Of a stretch of 64,000 bases of DNA, positions 42,621 to 57,486 are shown piece by piece. The stretch is from the NCBI RefSeq assembly GCF_024124825.1, contig NZ_JAMXSS010000002.1:3286001-3350000 (forward strand). The letters run 5' to 3'. A program made the position numbers and the translations under genes. Below the pieces are notes generated by a model. That model searched no databases. It was not told the origin of the DNA and worked only from the letters and a program-made list of their open reading frames with translations. This stretch comes from Arthrobacter sp. H16F315. Lineage in GTDB: Bacteria; Actinomycetota; Actinomycetes; Actinomycetales; Micrococcaceae. Position 1 is the stretch's first letter; every line of letters starts with the position of its first letter.

Positions 42621-44159
42621 ATGGATTTCTGGCAGCGCTACCGGGCAATCGACGCCCGGGACATCCGGTTCGACGGGCAGTTCTACACTGCTGTCCGCAC
42701 GACCGGCATCTACTGCCGGCCTTCCTGCCCGGCCCGGACCCCCAAGGCCGGCAATGTCACGTTCTACGAGACCTCCGCCGCCGCGCACGACGCCGGCTAC
42801 CGGGCCTGCAAACGCTGCCTGCCCGAGGCGGTGCCCGGCACGCCTGCCTGGAATGTCCGCTCGGACATCGCCGGACGCGCCATGCGGCTGATCAACGACG
42901 GGGTGATCAATCGCGACGGCGTCGAAGGCCTCGCCGCCCGCCTGGGCTACTCCTCGCGCCAGCTCAACAGGATCCTCAGCCACGAACTCGGCGCCGGCCC
43001 CCTCTCGCTGGCCCGTGCCAGCCGGGCCCAGACGGCGCGGACCCTGCTGGTCTCCACCACGATCAAGGTCGCCGACATCGCGTTCGCTGCCGGATTCAGC
43101 AGCGTCCGCCAGTTCAACGAGACCATCGGCGAAGTTTTCGCCATGACCCCGTCGGCGTTGCGGGCTACCGCGCGCCACCACCGGTCGCCGCCCCAGGCTG
43201 CTGTGTCGTCGACAGCCCTGACGCTGAACCTGCCGTACCGTGAACCCTTCGACCCCGGCGTTTTTTCGTTCCTCGCGGTCCGGGCCATCCCCGGCGTCGA
43301 GGAGGGCACCTCCAGCTCCTATGCGCGGACGCTGCGGCTGGCCCACGGCGATGCGCGCTTCCAGGTGGACTATAACGCCGAAGCCAGCGGCCGCCCGCTG
43401 CTGCTGAGCATCGGCGCCGTCGACCTCCGGGACCTGCCCTCCCTGCTCAGCCGGGTCCGCCGGCTGCTGGACCTTGACGCCGACCCGGTCGCCATCGACG
43501 AGGTGCTGGGATCCGATCCCCGGCTGGCGGCGGGAGTCACCGCCACGCCGGGAATCCGGATGCCCGGCGCCGTTGATCCGCAGGAGCTGCTGATCCGGGC
43601 AATGATCGGCCAGCAGATCACCGTCGCCGCCGCGCGGACGGCACTTATCCGGTTGTCCGCCGCCGGCAGCGACAGCCTGGTTCCCGCCGTCGGCCTGCAC
43701 CGGCTGTTCCCCACCGCTGAGCAAATTGCCGCGGACGGCCTCGAACTGCTCCGGGGCCCGCAACGCCGCGTCGATTCGATCCGGAACGCAGCCGCTGCGA
43801 TGGCTTCGGGCAGGCTCGACTTTGGCTATGGCGATGACCTGCCGGGGCTGGAGTCCAAACTGCTGCCCCTGCCCGGGGTGGGGCCGTGGACGGTGGGCTA
43901 TGTGGCGATGCGCGTGATCGGAGCACCGGATGTCTTCCTGGCCAACGACGCGGCGGTGCGCAATGGCATCCGCTCGCTGGGCCCGGATCCTGACGGCGCC
44001 GTGTCGCCGGGCCAGCCCCTAAGCCCCGATTTCCGCGAGCTCAGCCCCTGGCGTTCCTACGCCACCATGCACCTGTGGCGCACAGCGGCGCTCGCCCGGG
44101 CCGCGGCACCCAAAACATCATTCATTTCCCCCCTGGCTCCCAAGAAAGCGGCATTATGA
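42621..44159 (+). CDS. Ada N-terminal domain - AraC HTH - AlkA glycosylase fusion
   Basis: The protein has 512 residues. Residues 1-75 form the Ada methylphosphotriester-accepting zinc domain with Cys32, Cys36, Cys63 and Cys66 (GIYCRPSCPARTPKAGN, YRACKRCLPEA). Residues about 85-185 are an AraC helix-turn-helix (LAARLGYSSRQLNRILSHEL, VADIAFAAGFSSVRQFNETI). The C-terminal 290 residues are an AlkA-type helix-hairpin-helix 3-methyladenine glycosylase (LIRAMIGQQITVAAARTALI, LPLPGVGPWTVGYVAMRVIG, with the catalytic-loop Asp in FLANDAAVR). It should sense alkylated DNA, activate itself and ogt, and excise lesions. It overlaps ogt by four bases. Confidence 0.92.
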   Translation: MDFWQRYRAIDARDIRFDGQFYTAVRTTGIYCRPSCPARTPKAGNVTFYETSAAAHDAGYRACKRCLPEAVPGTPAWNVRSDIAGRAMRLINDGVINRDGVEGLAARLGYSSRQLNRILSHELGAGPLSLARASRAQTARTLLVSTTIKVADIAFAAGFSSVRQFNETIGEVFAMTPSALRATARHHRSPPQAAVSSTALTLNLPYREPFDPGVFSFLAVRAIPGVEEGTSSSYARTLRLAHGDARFQVDYNAEASGRPLLLSIGAVDLRDLPSLLSRVRRLLDLDADPVAIDEVLGSDPRLAAGVTATPGIRMPGAVDPQELLIRAMIGQQITVAAARTALIRLSAAGSDSLVPAVGLHRLFPTAEQIAADGLELLRGPQRRVDSIRNAAAAMASGRLDFGYGDDLPGLESKLLPLPGVGPWTVGYVAMRVIGAPDVFLANDAAVRNGIRSLGPDPDGAVSPGQPLSPDFRELSPWRSYATMHLWRTAALARAAAPKTSFISPLAPKKAAL

Positions 44160-44672
44160 AAGCCCAGTTGCTGACCATGTCCACCCCCGACGGCCCGTTC
44201 ACCATCATTGCCCGGGACGGTGCGGTGCTTGCCTCCGGGTGGACGGCTGTTCCCGGGGACTTGACCGGGCAGATCCACCCGGACCTGCTGCCGGGGGCCT
44301 TCGAGTCCGTCCCGGGCCTGGGCGTCATCTCCGAAGCCGTGGACGAGTTCTACGCCGGCTATCCGGAACCGGCTATGGCGGTGCCAGTGCTGCAGAAGTC
44401 CGGCCCGTTCCGCGGGCATGCCTGGGAGATCCTCCGCACCGTCGCGCCGGGACACCCCGTGAGCTACACCGACTACGCGGAAATGTCGGGAAATGCGAAG
44501 GCCGTCCGCGCTGCTGCCAGCGCCTGCGCCTTCAACGCTGCTGCGCTTTTTGTACCGTGCCATCGGGTGATCCGCACCGACGGAAGCCTGGGCGGATTCC
44601 GGTGGGGGCTGGAAATCAAAAAAGAGCCTTCTGGCCCGGGAACACCTGCTGGTCTCTGCCGTCAAGCAGTAA
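44156..44672 (+). CDS. ogt: Methylated-DNA-[protein]-cysteine S-methyltransferase (one frame break)
   Basis: Suicidal repair of O6-alkylguanine. The reconstructed protein has 171 residues. The acceptor Cys135 is in LFVPCHRVIR, and conserved NAKAVRAAASAC and GSLGGFRWGLEIKK surround it. One extra base in the A6 run 44618-44623 shifts the frame after the paired Lys; without it the protein ends normally with SLLAREHLLVSAVKQ. The ATGA overlap with the Ada-AlkA fusion makes a two-gene adaptive-response operon. Confidence 0.92.
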
Positions 44673-44718
44673 CAGCCGCGGGCCGGCTCCCGAGTGTGGA
44701 TAGGCGCCCGAGTTGGGC

Positions 44719-45459
44719 TCAGCGGGTGGCAGGCACCCCGGCCGGCCACGGAAGCAGCGCCGGGAGGTCGACGCCGTCGGCCGCGGCCGTGGCGCGCAGG
44801 CTGCCGAGAGTGGGCGTGCGGCCCGCGAGCCAGGCAGCAATGTCGGTCAGCATCCCGTTGACGGCCGTCGATCGGCTGCCGGGCGTACCGATGGCCACGG
44901 CTGGCAGTCCGAGCGGCTGGAGGACAAAGCGCTGCCCGTCAGGCACCCGCGCGGCCAGGAATTCGAAAAGGTGCTCGCAGAACGGCCGGCTCCAGGTCTC
45001 GGGGCCGCGGCCGGTGCCAAGATCTGCGGCGTGGATGACGAATTCGCGCCAGAGTGCCAGTCCGCCGTCGAACACAACTCCCCCGCGGAAACTTATCGGC
45101 CTTTGCCAGTCGGCGCCGTCAAGGGATTCAAAAGCAGCCAACGCCCGGACCAAGGCGCGATCCAGATCGGAGCGGTGTTCGGCCACGGAGTGTCCGGCCG
45201 ACATTTCGATCGCCCGGGTCCGGCCGTCGAAGCCGCCGTCATAGAGTTCGATGGTCTTGCCCTGCGCGGCGAATTCCAGCTGGCGCGCCATCGCATTGGC
45301 GATGCCGCAGAGGTGGGCCAGCACATGTCCCCGGGTCCAGTCCGGCAGTTCCGAGGGCGCCTTGACGTCCTCCTCGGAAAAGGTGGCAGCTATCCCCGCC
45401 ACGACGTCGGCGGCGCGGCGGAGTTCTGCCAGGAGTTTTTCCGGCGTGATTGTGGTCAT
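44719..45459 (-). CDS. Maleylpyruvate isomerase family (DinB-like) mycothiol-dependent enzyme
   Basis: The protein has 246 residues. The N-terminal DinB-like four-helix domain has the metal-ligand histidines in SELPDWTRGHVLAHLCGIAN and LWREFVIHAADLG, and a C-terminal SCP2-like domain follows (PLGLPAVAIGTPGSRSTAVN). The family uses mycothiol, the actinobacterial thiol, for isomerisation or S-transfer. The actual substrate is unknown. The ATG at 45459 is preferred to an upstream ATG at 45468 because AGGATG provides a ribosome site. It is convergent with ogt. Confidence 0.82.
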   Translation of the reverse strand: MTTITPEKLLAELRRAADVVAGIAATFSEEDVKAPSELPDWTRGHVLAHLCGIANAMARQLEFAAQGKTIELYDGGFDGRTRAIEMSAGHSVAEHRSDLDRALVRALAAFESLDGADWQRPISFRGGVVFDGGLALWREFVIHAADLGTGRGPETWSRPFCEHLFEFLAARVPDGQRFVLQPLGLPAVAIGTPGSRSTAVNGMLTDIAAWLAGRTPTLGSLRATAAADGVDLPALLPWPAGVPATR

Positions 45460-45497
45460 GGCGAACATCCTAACCGAGCTCCCTGGATAAATCCGGA

Positions 45498-46028
45498 TTA
45501 ACTGAAGGACCCCGGGCCATAGCGGTGGCGGATGTGCCGGCGGTCGTGCCGGGCCTGCCAGAACTCGATTTCGCGGGGCCGGAGGGCATAGAGCTGCCAG
45601 TCCGGGTTATCGCCGCCGTCGGCCCCCGGCCGGGCGTGCCAGTCTGCGGCGGAGGCCTCCGCCGACAACTCAACAACACCGCCGGCCACCCGGACCTGAC
45701 GGCCCTGCTGCTGCCAAAAGAAGTTGAGCGCGGCCTCCGGGTTGGCCGCAAGCTCCCGGCCTTTCCGCGACGCACGGGACGTGGCGAAGTGCCAGCCGCC
45801 ACCGTCGATGTCCTTCAGGATGAGCATCCGGGCGGAGGGACGCCCGAGGCGGTCCGCCGTGGCCAGGCTGCAGGCGTTGGGCTGCGGCACACCGGCTGAG
45901 AGCGCCTCATCGAACCACTGCCGGAACAGCTCGGCGGGGTCAGCGGGCGCTTCTGCCGGGTCGAACTCCGGAAGTACATCGGGGAAATCGGGCAGGCCAC
46001 GCAGCAACTGGCGGAAAGTTTCGCTCAT
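45498..46028 (-). CDS. Pyridoxine/pyridoxamine 5'-phosphate oxidase-like protein (short form)
   Basis: FMN flavoprotein of the PdxH fold, 176 residues against about 210-230 in typical PdxH. FMN and substrate residues are visible in NACSLATADRLGRPSARMLI, LKDIDGGGWHFATSRASRKG, ELAANPEAALNFFWQQQGRQ and the C-terminal IEFWQARHDRRHIRHRY. About 30 residues that normally separate VELSAEAS from the C-terminal block are missing (SAADWHARPGADGGDNPDWQ is read instead). The frame is unbroken, so this may be a natural short subgroup. Conversion of PNP/PMP to PLP is the likely activity. Confidence 0.8.
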   Translation of the reverse strand: MSETFRQLLRGLPDFPDVLPEFDPAEAPADPAELFRQWFDEALSAGVPQPNACSLATADRLGRPSARMLILKDIDGGGWHFATSRASRKGRELAANPEAALNFFWQQQGRQVRVAGGVVELSAEASAADWHARPGADGGDNPDWQLYALRPREIEFWQARHDRRHIRHRYGPGSFS

Positions 46029-46067
46029 GCCGTAATGCTAGCGGGGAGTTTTGGCGGCAAACGCACA

Positions 46068-46158
46068 GCGCTCCCTCACTTTTGGCAGGAAATCCGCCGA
46101 CGCTCCTGCAGGCAGTGCAGGAGCGTCGGCGGAAATGCTGCAGGAAGTGAGGGAGCGT
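46068..46158. repeat. Two-tier intergenic palindrome, probable arg operon terminator
   Basis: Outer arms 46068-46081 and 46145-46158 match at 13 of 14 positions. Inner arms 46094-46110 and 46116-46132 are a perfect 17-base stem with a five-base loop. It begins seven bases beyond the argH stop, so it can end the arg transcript, but its size and symmetry resemble a dispersed palindromic repeat. Confidence 0.8.
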
Positions 46159-46164
46159 GTGTCG

Positions 46165-48785
<2,621 letters not shown>

Positions 48786-48852
48786 TTCAATTGCTCCTTA
48801 GTTGTTTGGGGAAAATCAGTCGTGCGGGAAAAATTCCGGGTAAAGCTTCTCT

Positions 48853-48891
48853 TGTGAAAGCCTGTCACATCCCTGTGGCGGGTCTTTCACA
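48853..48891. promoter_or_regulatory. Inverted repeat upstream of argG
   Basis: TGTGAAAG (48853-48860) and CTTTCACA (48884-48891) are perfect complements, extended by CC/GG with one mismatch, around a 23-base interior. It lies between the argR stop and the argG start. It could be a terminator-like or attenuator hairpin, or a regulator site. No T-tract follows. Confidence 0.5.
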
Positions 48892-48905
48892 TGATCCTGG
48901 GGCCG

Positions 48906-49438
48906 TCAGCTGGTGCCGGCCTCTTGGGCCAGCTGCAGGAAGCGGGCCGCCACGTCAGCCCCGCCGACCGGGTCGCGGGTAACCAGCAGCACGGTGTCGT
49001 CCCCGGCGATGGTGCCGAGGATGGAGGGCATCACGGAGTGGTCGATCGCCAGCGCCAGGAAGTTGGCCGCGCCGGGAGGTGTCCGGAGCACCGCGATGTT
49101 CGCGGACGCTTCGGCGGTGACCAGCAGTTCCCCGCAGAGCCGGGCCAGCCGCGCGTCGAGGATTTCCTGGCTGACACCGCTTTTGGCCGCGCGTTCCCCG
49201 CCCTCCCCCGGCACCGCGTAGACGAGGACACCTTCCTTCCCGCGGACCCGGACCGCGCCGAGCTCCACGAGGTCCCGGGACAGGGTGGCCTGGGTTACCT
49301 GGACGCCGTCGTCCGCGAGCAGTGCCGCCAGCTCCGCCTGCGAACGGACCGACTCACCCGTGAGGATCGCGGTGATCCGTGCCTGCCGGGCCGTCTTGGT
49401 GGCCGGGCTGGCACCCGGGGAAGCGGGCTGGACGGACA

Positions 49439-49439
<1 letters not shown>
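48906..49439 (-). CDS. argR: Arginine repressor
   Basis: Arginine-responsive hexameric repressor. The protein has 177 residues. An N-terminal winged helix ([40 protein letters not shown] with the DNA-contacting SR) is followed by a C-terminal oligomerisation and arginine-binding domain ending [20 protein letters not shown]. The GTG overlaps the argF stop (TAGTG). It should act on the box upstream of argC. Confidence 0.94.
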
Positions 49440-52680
<3,241 letters not shown>

Positions 52681-53843
52681 CTAGCTGGAGTAGGCGCTGT
52701 TTTCGTGGACGTAGTCGTGGGTGAGGTCGTTGGTCAGGATGGTGGCCTCGGCGTTACCGGCCTGGAGGTCGATCTCGACCAGGACCTCGCGGGGTGCCAG
52801 GTCCACGAGGCTCCGGTCGTCGCCGATGCTGCCGTTGCGGCAGATCTGCACGCCGTTCATGGACACATTGAGCCGATCGGGTTCGAAAGCGGCGTCGGTG
52901 GTGCCGACGGCGGAGAGCACCCGACCCCAGTTGGGATCCTTGCCGAAAATCGCGGCCTTAAAAAGGTTGGAGCGGGCCACTGCGCGACTGACCACTTCGG
53001 CGTCCATCTCGCTGGCGGCGTTGAACGTCCGGATGGCGATGTCGTGGCTGGCTCCTTCTGCGTCGCCGATCAGTTTGCGGGCCAGTTCTGCGCAGACCTG
53101 GGTCAGGCCGGCGCCGAAGTTGGCGGCCGACGGCACGGCGCCGGATGCTGCGGAGGCGAGCAGCACCACTGTGTCGTTGGTGGACATGCAGCCATCCGAG
53201 TCCGCCCGGTCAAAGGTGACCCGGGTGGCGTCACGGAGCACAACGTCGAGCATGTCCGGCTGGACGTCAGCGTCAGTGGTGAGCACCACGAGCATGGTGG
53301 CGAGCCCAGGGGCGAGCATGCCGGCACCCTTGGCCATACCTCCGATGGTGAATTCTTTGCCGTCGGCGTCGGCACCGGTGAAGAAGGCCTGTTTGGACAC
53401 CGAGTCCGTGGTCATGATGGCCGTGGCAGCATCGGAGCCGCCGCCTGTGCTCAGCGCTGCGCTTGCCGCCCCGATCCCGGCGAGTACCTTATCCATCGGC
53501 AGTTGCTCGCCGATCAGGCCGGTGGAACAGACGAAGACGTCGGTGGCGGAGATGCCGAGGGCTTCGGCGGTCTTTTCGGCAGTGGTGTGGGTGTTCTGGA
53601 AGCCTTGCGGGCCGGTGCAGGCGTTGGCCCCGCCGGAGTTCAACACAACGGCATCCACGCGGCCGTCCTTGACCACCTCTCGGGACCAGTGCACGGGGGC
53701 TGCGGCCACCCGGTTGGAGGTGAACACGGCCGCGGCGGCCTTGGAGGGGCCGTCGTTGACCACAAGGGCGAGGTCCGGGTTGCCGGAGGCCTTGAGGCCG
53801 GCGGTGACTCCGGCGGCACGGAATCCCTGGGGGGTGGTGATGC

Positions 53844-53847
<4 letters not shown>
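52681..53847 (-). CDS. argJ: Bifunctional ornithine acetyltransferase / N-acetylglutamate synthase
   Basis: Transfers acetyl from N-acetylornithine to glutamate, closing the acetyl cycle. The protein has 388 residues. It is autocleaved into alpha and beta chains; the conserved site GLATMLVV places the nucleophile at Thr184. Other signatures are [18 protein letters not shown] and [14 protein letters not shown]. The GTG at 53847 overlaps the argC stop (GTGA) and gives [20 protein letters not shown], the expected N-terminus. Confidence 0.95.
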
Positions 53848-54927
<1,080 letters not shown>

Positions 54928-55094
54928 GCTGGGTCGCGCCCGGCCATGTTCGCCCGGCCGCGGAGGGCACGTGTTCTACACCGCGGGAGGGGCCCGGATG
55001 GCCCGGGGCGTATGCTTGGTTGTGGGTGATCCAGACCGTGCAATCCGAATGTCGGATGTAGCGTTGCCCGTAACAGTTACGAGGCGCGAGCTCC

Positions 55095-56186
55095 ATGACC
55101 CCCACCACTGCTACGCCGGAGCGACCGAAATCTCGCGTCCGCCAGCCCAACGCCGTTGTCCTGAGCTACTCGGAACTCCTAAAGACCGTCAAGTCCGCCG
55201 GCCTCCTCGAACGCCGCGTCGGTTTCTACATCACGGTCTTCTCCGTTCTGGTCCTTCTGATGACCGCCACTTGGTTCGGCTTTGCGCTGATCGGTGACAG
55301 CTGGTTCCAACTCCTTATCGCCGCGGCGCTGGGCATCCTCTGCACCCAGCTGAGTTTCCTGGCCCACGAGGCCGGACACCGCCAGATCTTCGCCTCCCGC
55401 CGCGCCAACGACTGGGCCGCCCGGATTCTTGCCACCTCGGTCGCCGGCATCAGCTACTCCTGGTGGGAGCAGAAGCACGGCGCGCACCACAACCACCCGA
55501 ACGTCATTTCCAAAGACCCGGACATCGCCACCGGCGCCATCGCCTTCTTCCCGGAGGCTGCCGCTACCCGGCAGGGACGGTTCTCCTTCCTCACCCGCAA
55601 ACAGGGCTGGCTCTTCTTCCCGCTGCTGTTCCTCGTCGGACTGGGCCTCCAGATCGATTCGATCAAGTTCATCTTCCAGCGCGCCAAGGTCACCCACCGC
55701 TGGGTGGAAATCCCGATTCTCCTGGTCCGGCTCAGCCTGCTCCCGGTATTGGCCTTCACGTTCCTGCCGTGGGGCGTGGCCCTTGCGTTCATCGGGGTCC
55801 AGCTGGCCGTCTTCGGGTTCTACATGGGCGCCTCGTTCGCCCCTAACCACAAGGGCATGCCGGTCCTGCCGGCGGACAGCCGCGTTGACTTCTTCAGCCG
55901 GCAGGTCCTGACGTCACGGAACATTTCCGGTGGCCCCTGGATGGACATCCTGCTGGGCGGCCTCAACCGCCAGGCCGAGCACCACCTCTTCCCGGATATG
56001 GCCCGGCCGCAGCTCGACAAGGCCGCCGTGATCGTCCGCGAATTCTGCGCGAAGCACCAGGTTCCCTACACGGAAACCACCCTGTTGCAGTCCTACGGCA
56101 TCATCGTGCGCTACCTCAACGAGGTCGGTCTCTCCGCCGGACGCCACTTCGAGTGCCCGATGGCGACCGTGACCCGACGCTTCTAA
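55095..56186 (+). CDS. Membrane fatty acid desaturase (acyl-lipid/acyl-CoA type)
   Basis: Di-iron membrane desaturase, 363 residues. The three histidine boxes are FLAHEAGHRQIF, KHGAHHNHPNVIS and LNRQAEHHLFPDM. Hydrophobic segments are YITVFSVLVLLMTATWFGFA, LIAAALGILCTQLSFL, GWLFFPLLFLVGLGL and LAFTFLPWGVALAFIGVQLA. The QXXHH third box places it among front-end or linoleoyl-CoA-like desaturases; regiospecificity is not readable. It is transcribed away from argC. Confidence 0.88.
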   Translation: MTPTTATPERPKSRVRQPNAVVLSYSELLKTVKSAGLLERRVGFYITVFSVLVLLMTATWFGFALIGDSWFQLLIAAALGILCTQLSFLAHEAGHRQIFASRRANDWAARILATSVAGISYSWWEQKHGAHHNHPNVISKDPDIATGAIAFFPEAAATRQGRFSFLTRKQGWLFFPLLFLVGLGLQIDSIKFIFQRAKVTHRWVEIPILLVRLSLLPVLAFTFLPWGVALAFIGVQLAVFGFYMGASFAPNHKGMPVLPADSRVDFFSRQVLTSRNISGGPWMDILLGGLNRQAEHHLFPDMARPQLDKAAVIVREFCAKHQVPYTETTLLQSYGIIVRYLNEVGLSAGRHFECPMATVTRRF

Positions 56187-56400
56187 GCGGCGGCCGGGCT
56201 CCGCTGCGCGAAGGGCAAGCCGGCCGGCCTGTCAGTGTGACCCGAAGTGGCGGCCGAATACCGGCCGCCACTTCGTCGTTGCTGTCGCTGTCCCTAGGAT
56301 GGTGCAGAAGCGGAGCCGGACATCGGGCCGCGGAAACCCAGCCGGCCGATGCGGGCCGGTTTGCAGCCCAGGAACTTCAGCTCAAGCAAGGAGACAGGTA

Positions 56401-57363
56401 ATGCACGCAATCGTCGCCCGCGAGGCCGGGGGTCCCGGTGTCCTCACGCTGACCGGGGTGGAGCGCCCGACGCCGGGCCCAGGCCAGCTGCTGATCAAGG
56501 TCGCCGCCGCCGGGGTCAACTTCATCGACACCTACAAGCGCAGCGGCAGCTATCAGGTGAACTACCCCTTCACCCCCGGCTCCGAGGCCTCCGGCACCGT
56601 GGCGGAACTCGGCGACGGCGTCACCGGGTTCTCCCCAGGCGACCGGGTGGCGACGGCGGAAGGCATCAACTGCTACGCCGGCTACGCACTTGTCGATGAG
56701 GACAAAGCCCTGCCGGTCCCCCGCGGCGTGGACGATTTCACCGCAGCCGCCCTTCCCCTGCAGGGCATCACCGCGCACTACCTGATCAATTCCTCCTTCA
56801 CGGTGGAGCCGGGCCACACCGTCCTGCTGCACGCCGGAGCGGGCGGCGTCGGGCTGCTGCTGATCCAACTGCTCAAGGCCAAGGGCGCACGCGTTATCAC
56901 AACCGTCTCCACGGATGAGAAGGAACAACTGGCCCGCGGCGCCGGAGCCGACCACGTGCTGCGCTACAACGGCTTCGCGGCAAAGGTCCGCGAACTGACC
57001 GACGGGACCGGCGCGGACGTGGTCTACGACGGCGTCGGGAAGGACACCTTCGACGGTTCCCTGTCCGCCCTGCGTATCCGCGGCACCCTGGTGCTCTTTG
57101 GCGCCGCGTCCGGGCCCGTGCCGCCGTTCGATCCGCAGCGGCTCAACGCCGGCGGATCCTTGTACCTGACCCGCCCGACGATTTCACATTTCCTGCGTGA
57201 TGCCCGGGAACGCCGCTGGCGCTCGGCCGAGCTTTTCGCCGCGGTGGCTGACGGAAGCCTCAAGGTCCGGATTGGCGCCCGCTATGATCTCGCGGAAGCC
57301 GCCCGGGCCCACGAAGACCTGGAGCAGCGCCGCACCACGGGCAAGGTCATCCTGGTCCCCTAA
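56401..57363 (+). CDS. NADPH:quinone oxidoreductase (zeta-crystallin type, MDR)
   Basis: The protein has 320 residues. It belongs to the MDR superfamily without catalytic zinc ligands. The GroES-like N-terminus is GPGQLLIKVAAAGVNFIDTY, followed by FTPGSEASGTVAELG and the nucleotide-binding HAGAGGVGLLLIQLLKAKGA. The ATG at 56401 has AAGGAG ten bases upstream, which decides the start. One-electron or two-electron reduction of quinones is the family role; the physiological substrate is unknown. It stands 122 bases before the Pls-like gene in the same direction. Confidence 0.9.
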   Translation: MHAIVAREAGGPGVLTLTGVERPTPGPGQLLIKVAAAGVNFIDTYKRSGSYQVNYPFTPGSEASGTVAELGDGVTGFSPGDRVATAEGINCYAGYALVDEDKALPVPRGVDDFTAAALPLQGITAHYLINSSFTVEPGHTVLLHAGAGGVGLLLIQLLKAKGARVITTVSTDEKEQLARGAGADHVLRYNGFAAKVRELTDGTGADVVYDGVGKDTFDGSLSALRIRGTLVLFGAASGPVPPFDPQRLNAGGSLYLTRPTISHFLRDARERRWRSAELFAAVADGSLKVRIGARYDLAEAARAHEDLEQRRTTGKVILVP

Positions 57364-57486
57364 ACCCGGACCGCCAGGGTCCGCCGTTATCCGGGACCAG
57401 CGTGCGCACATCCGGCTTGAGGCGGATCATTAACACAAAGCGACGCCGGACACCTTCCATTTACCTAGGTCAGAGACGATGCCCCC

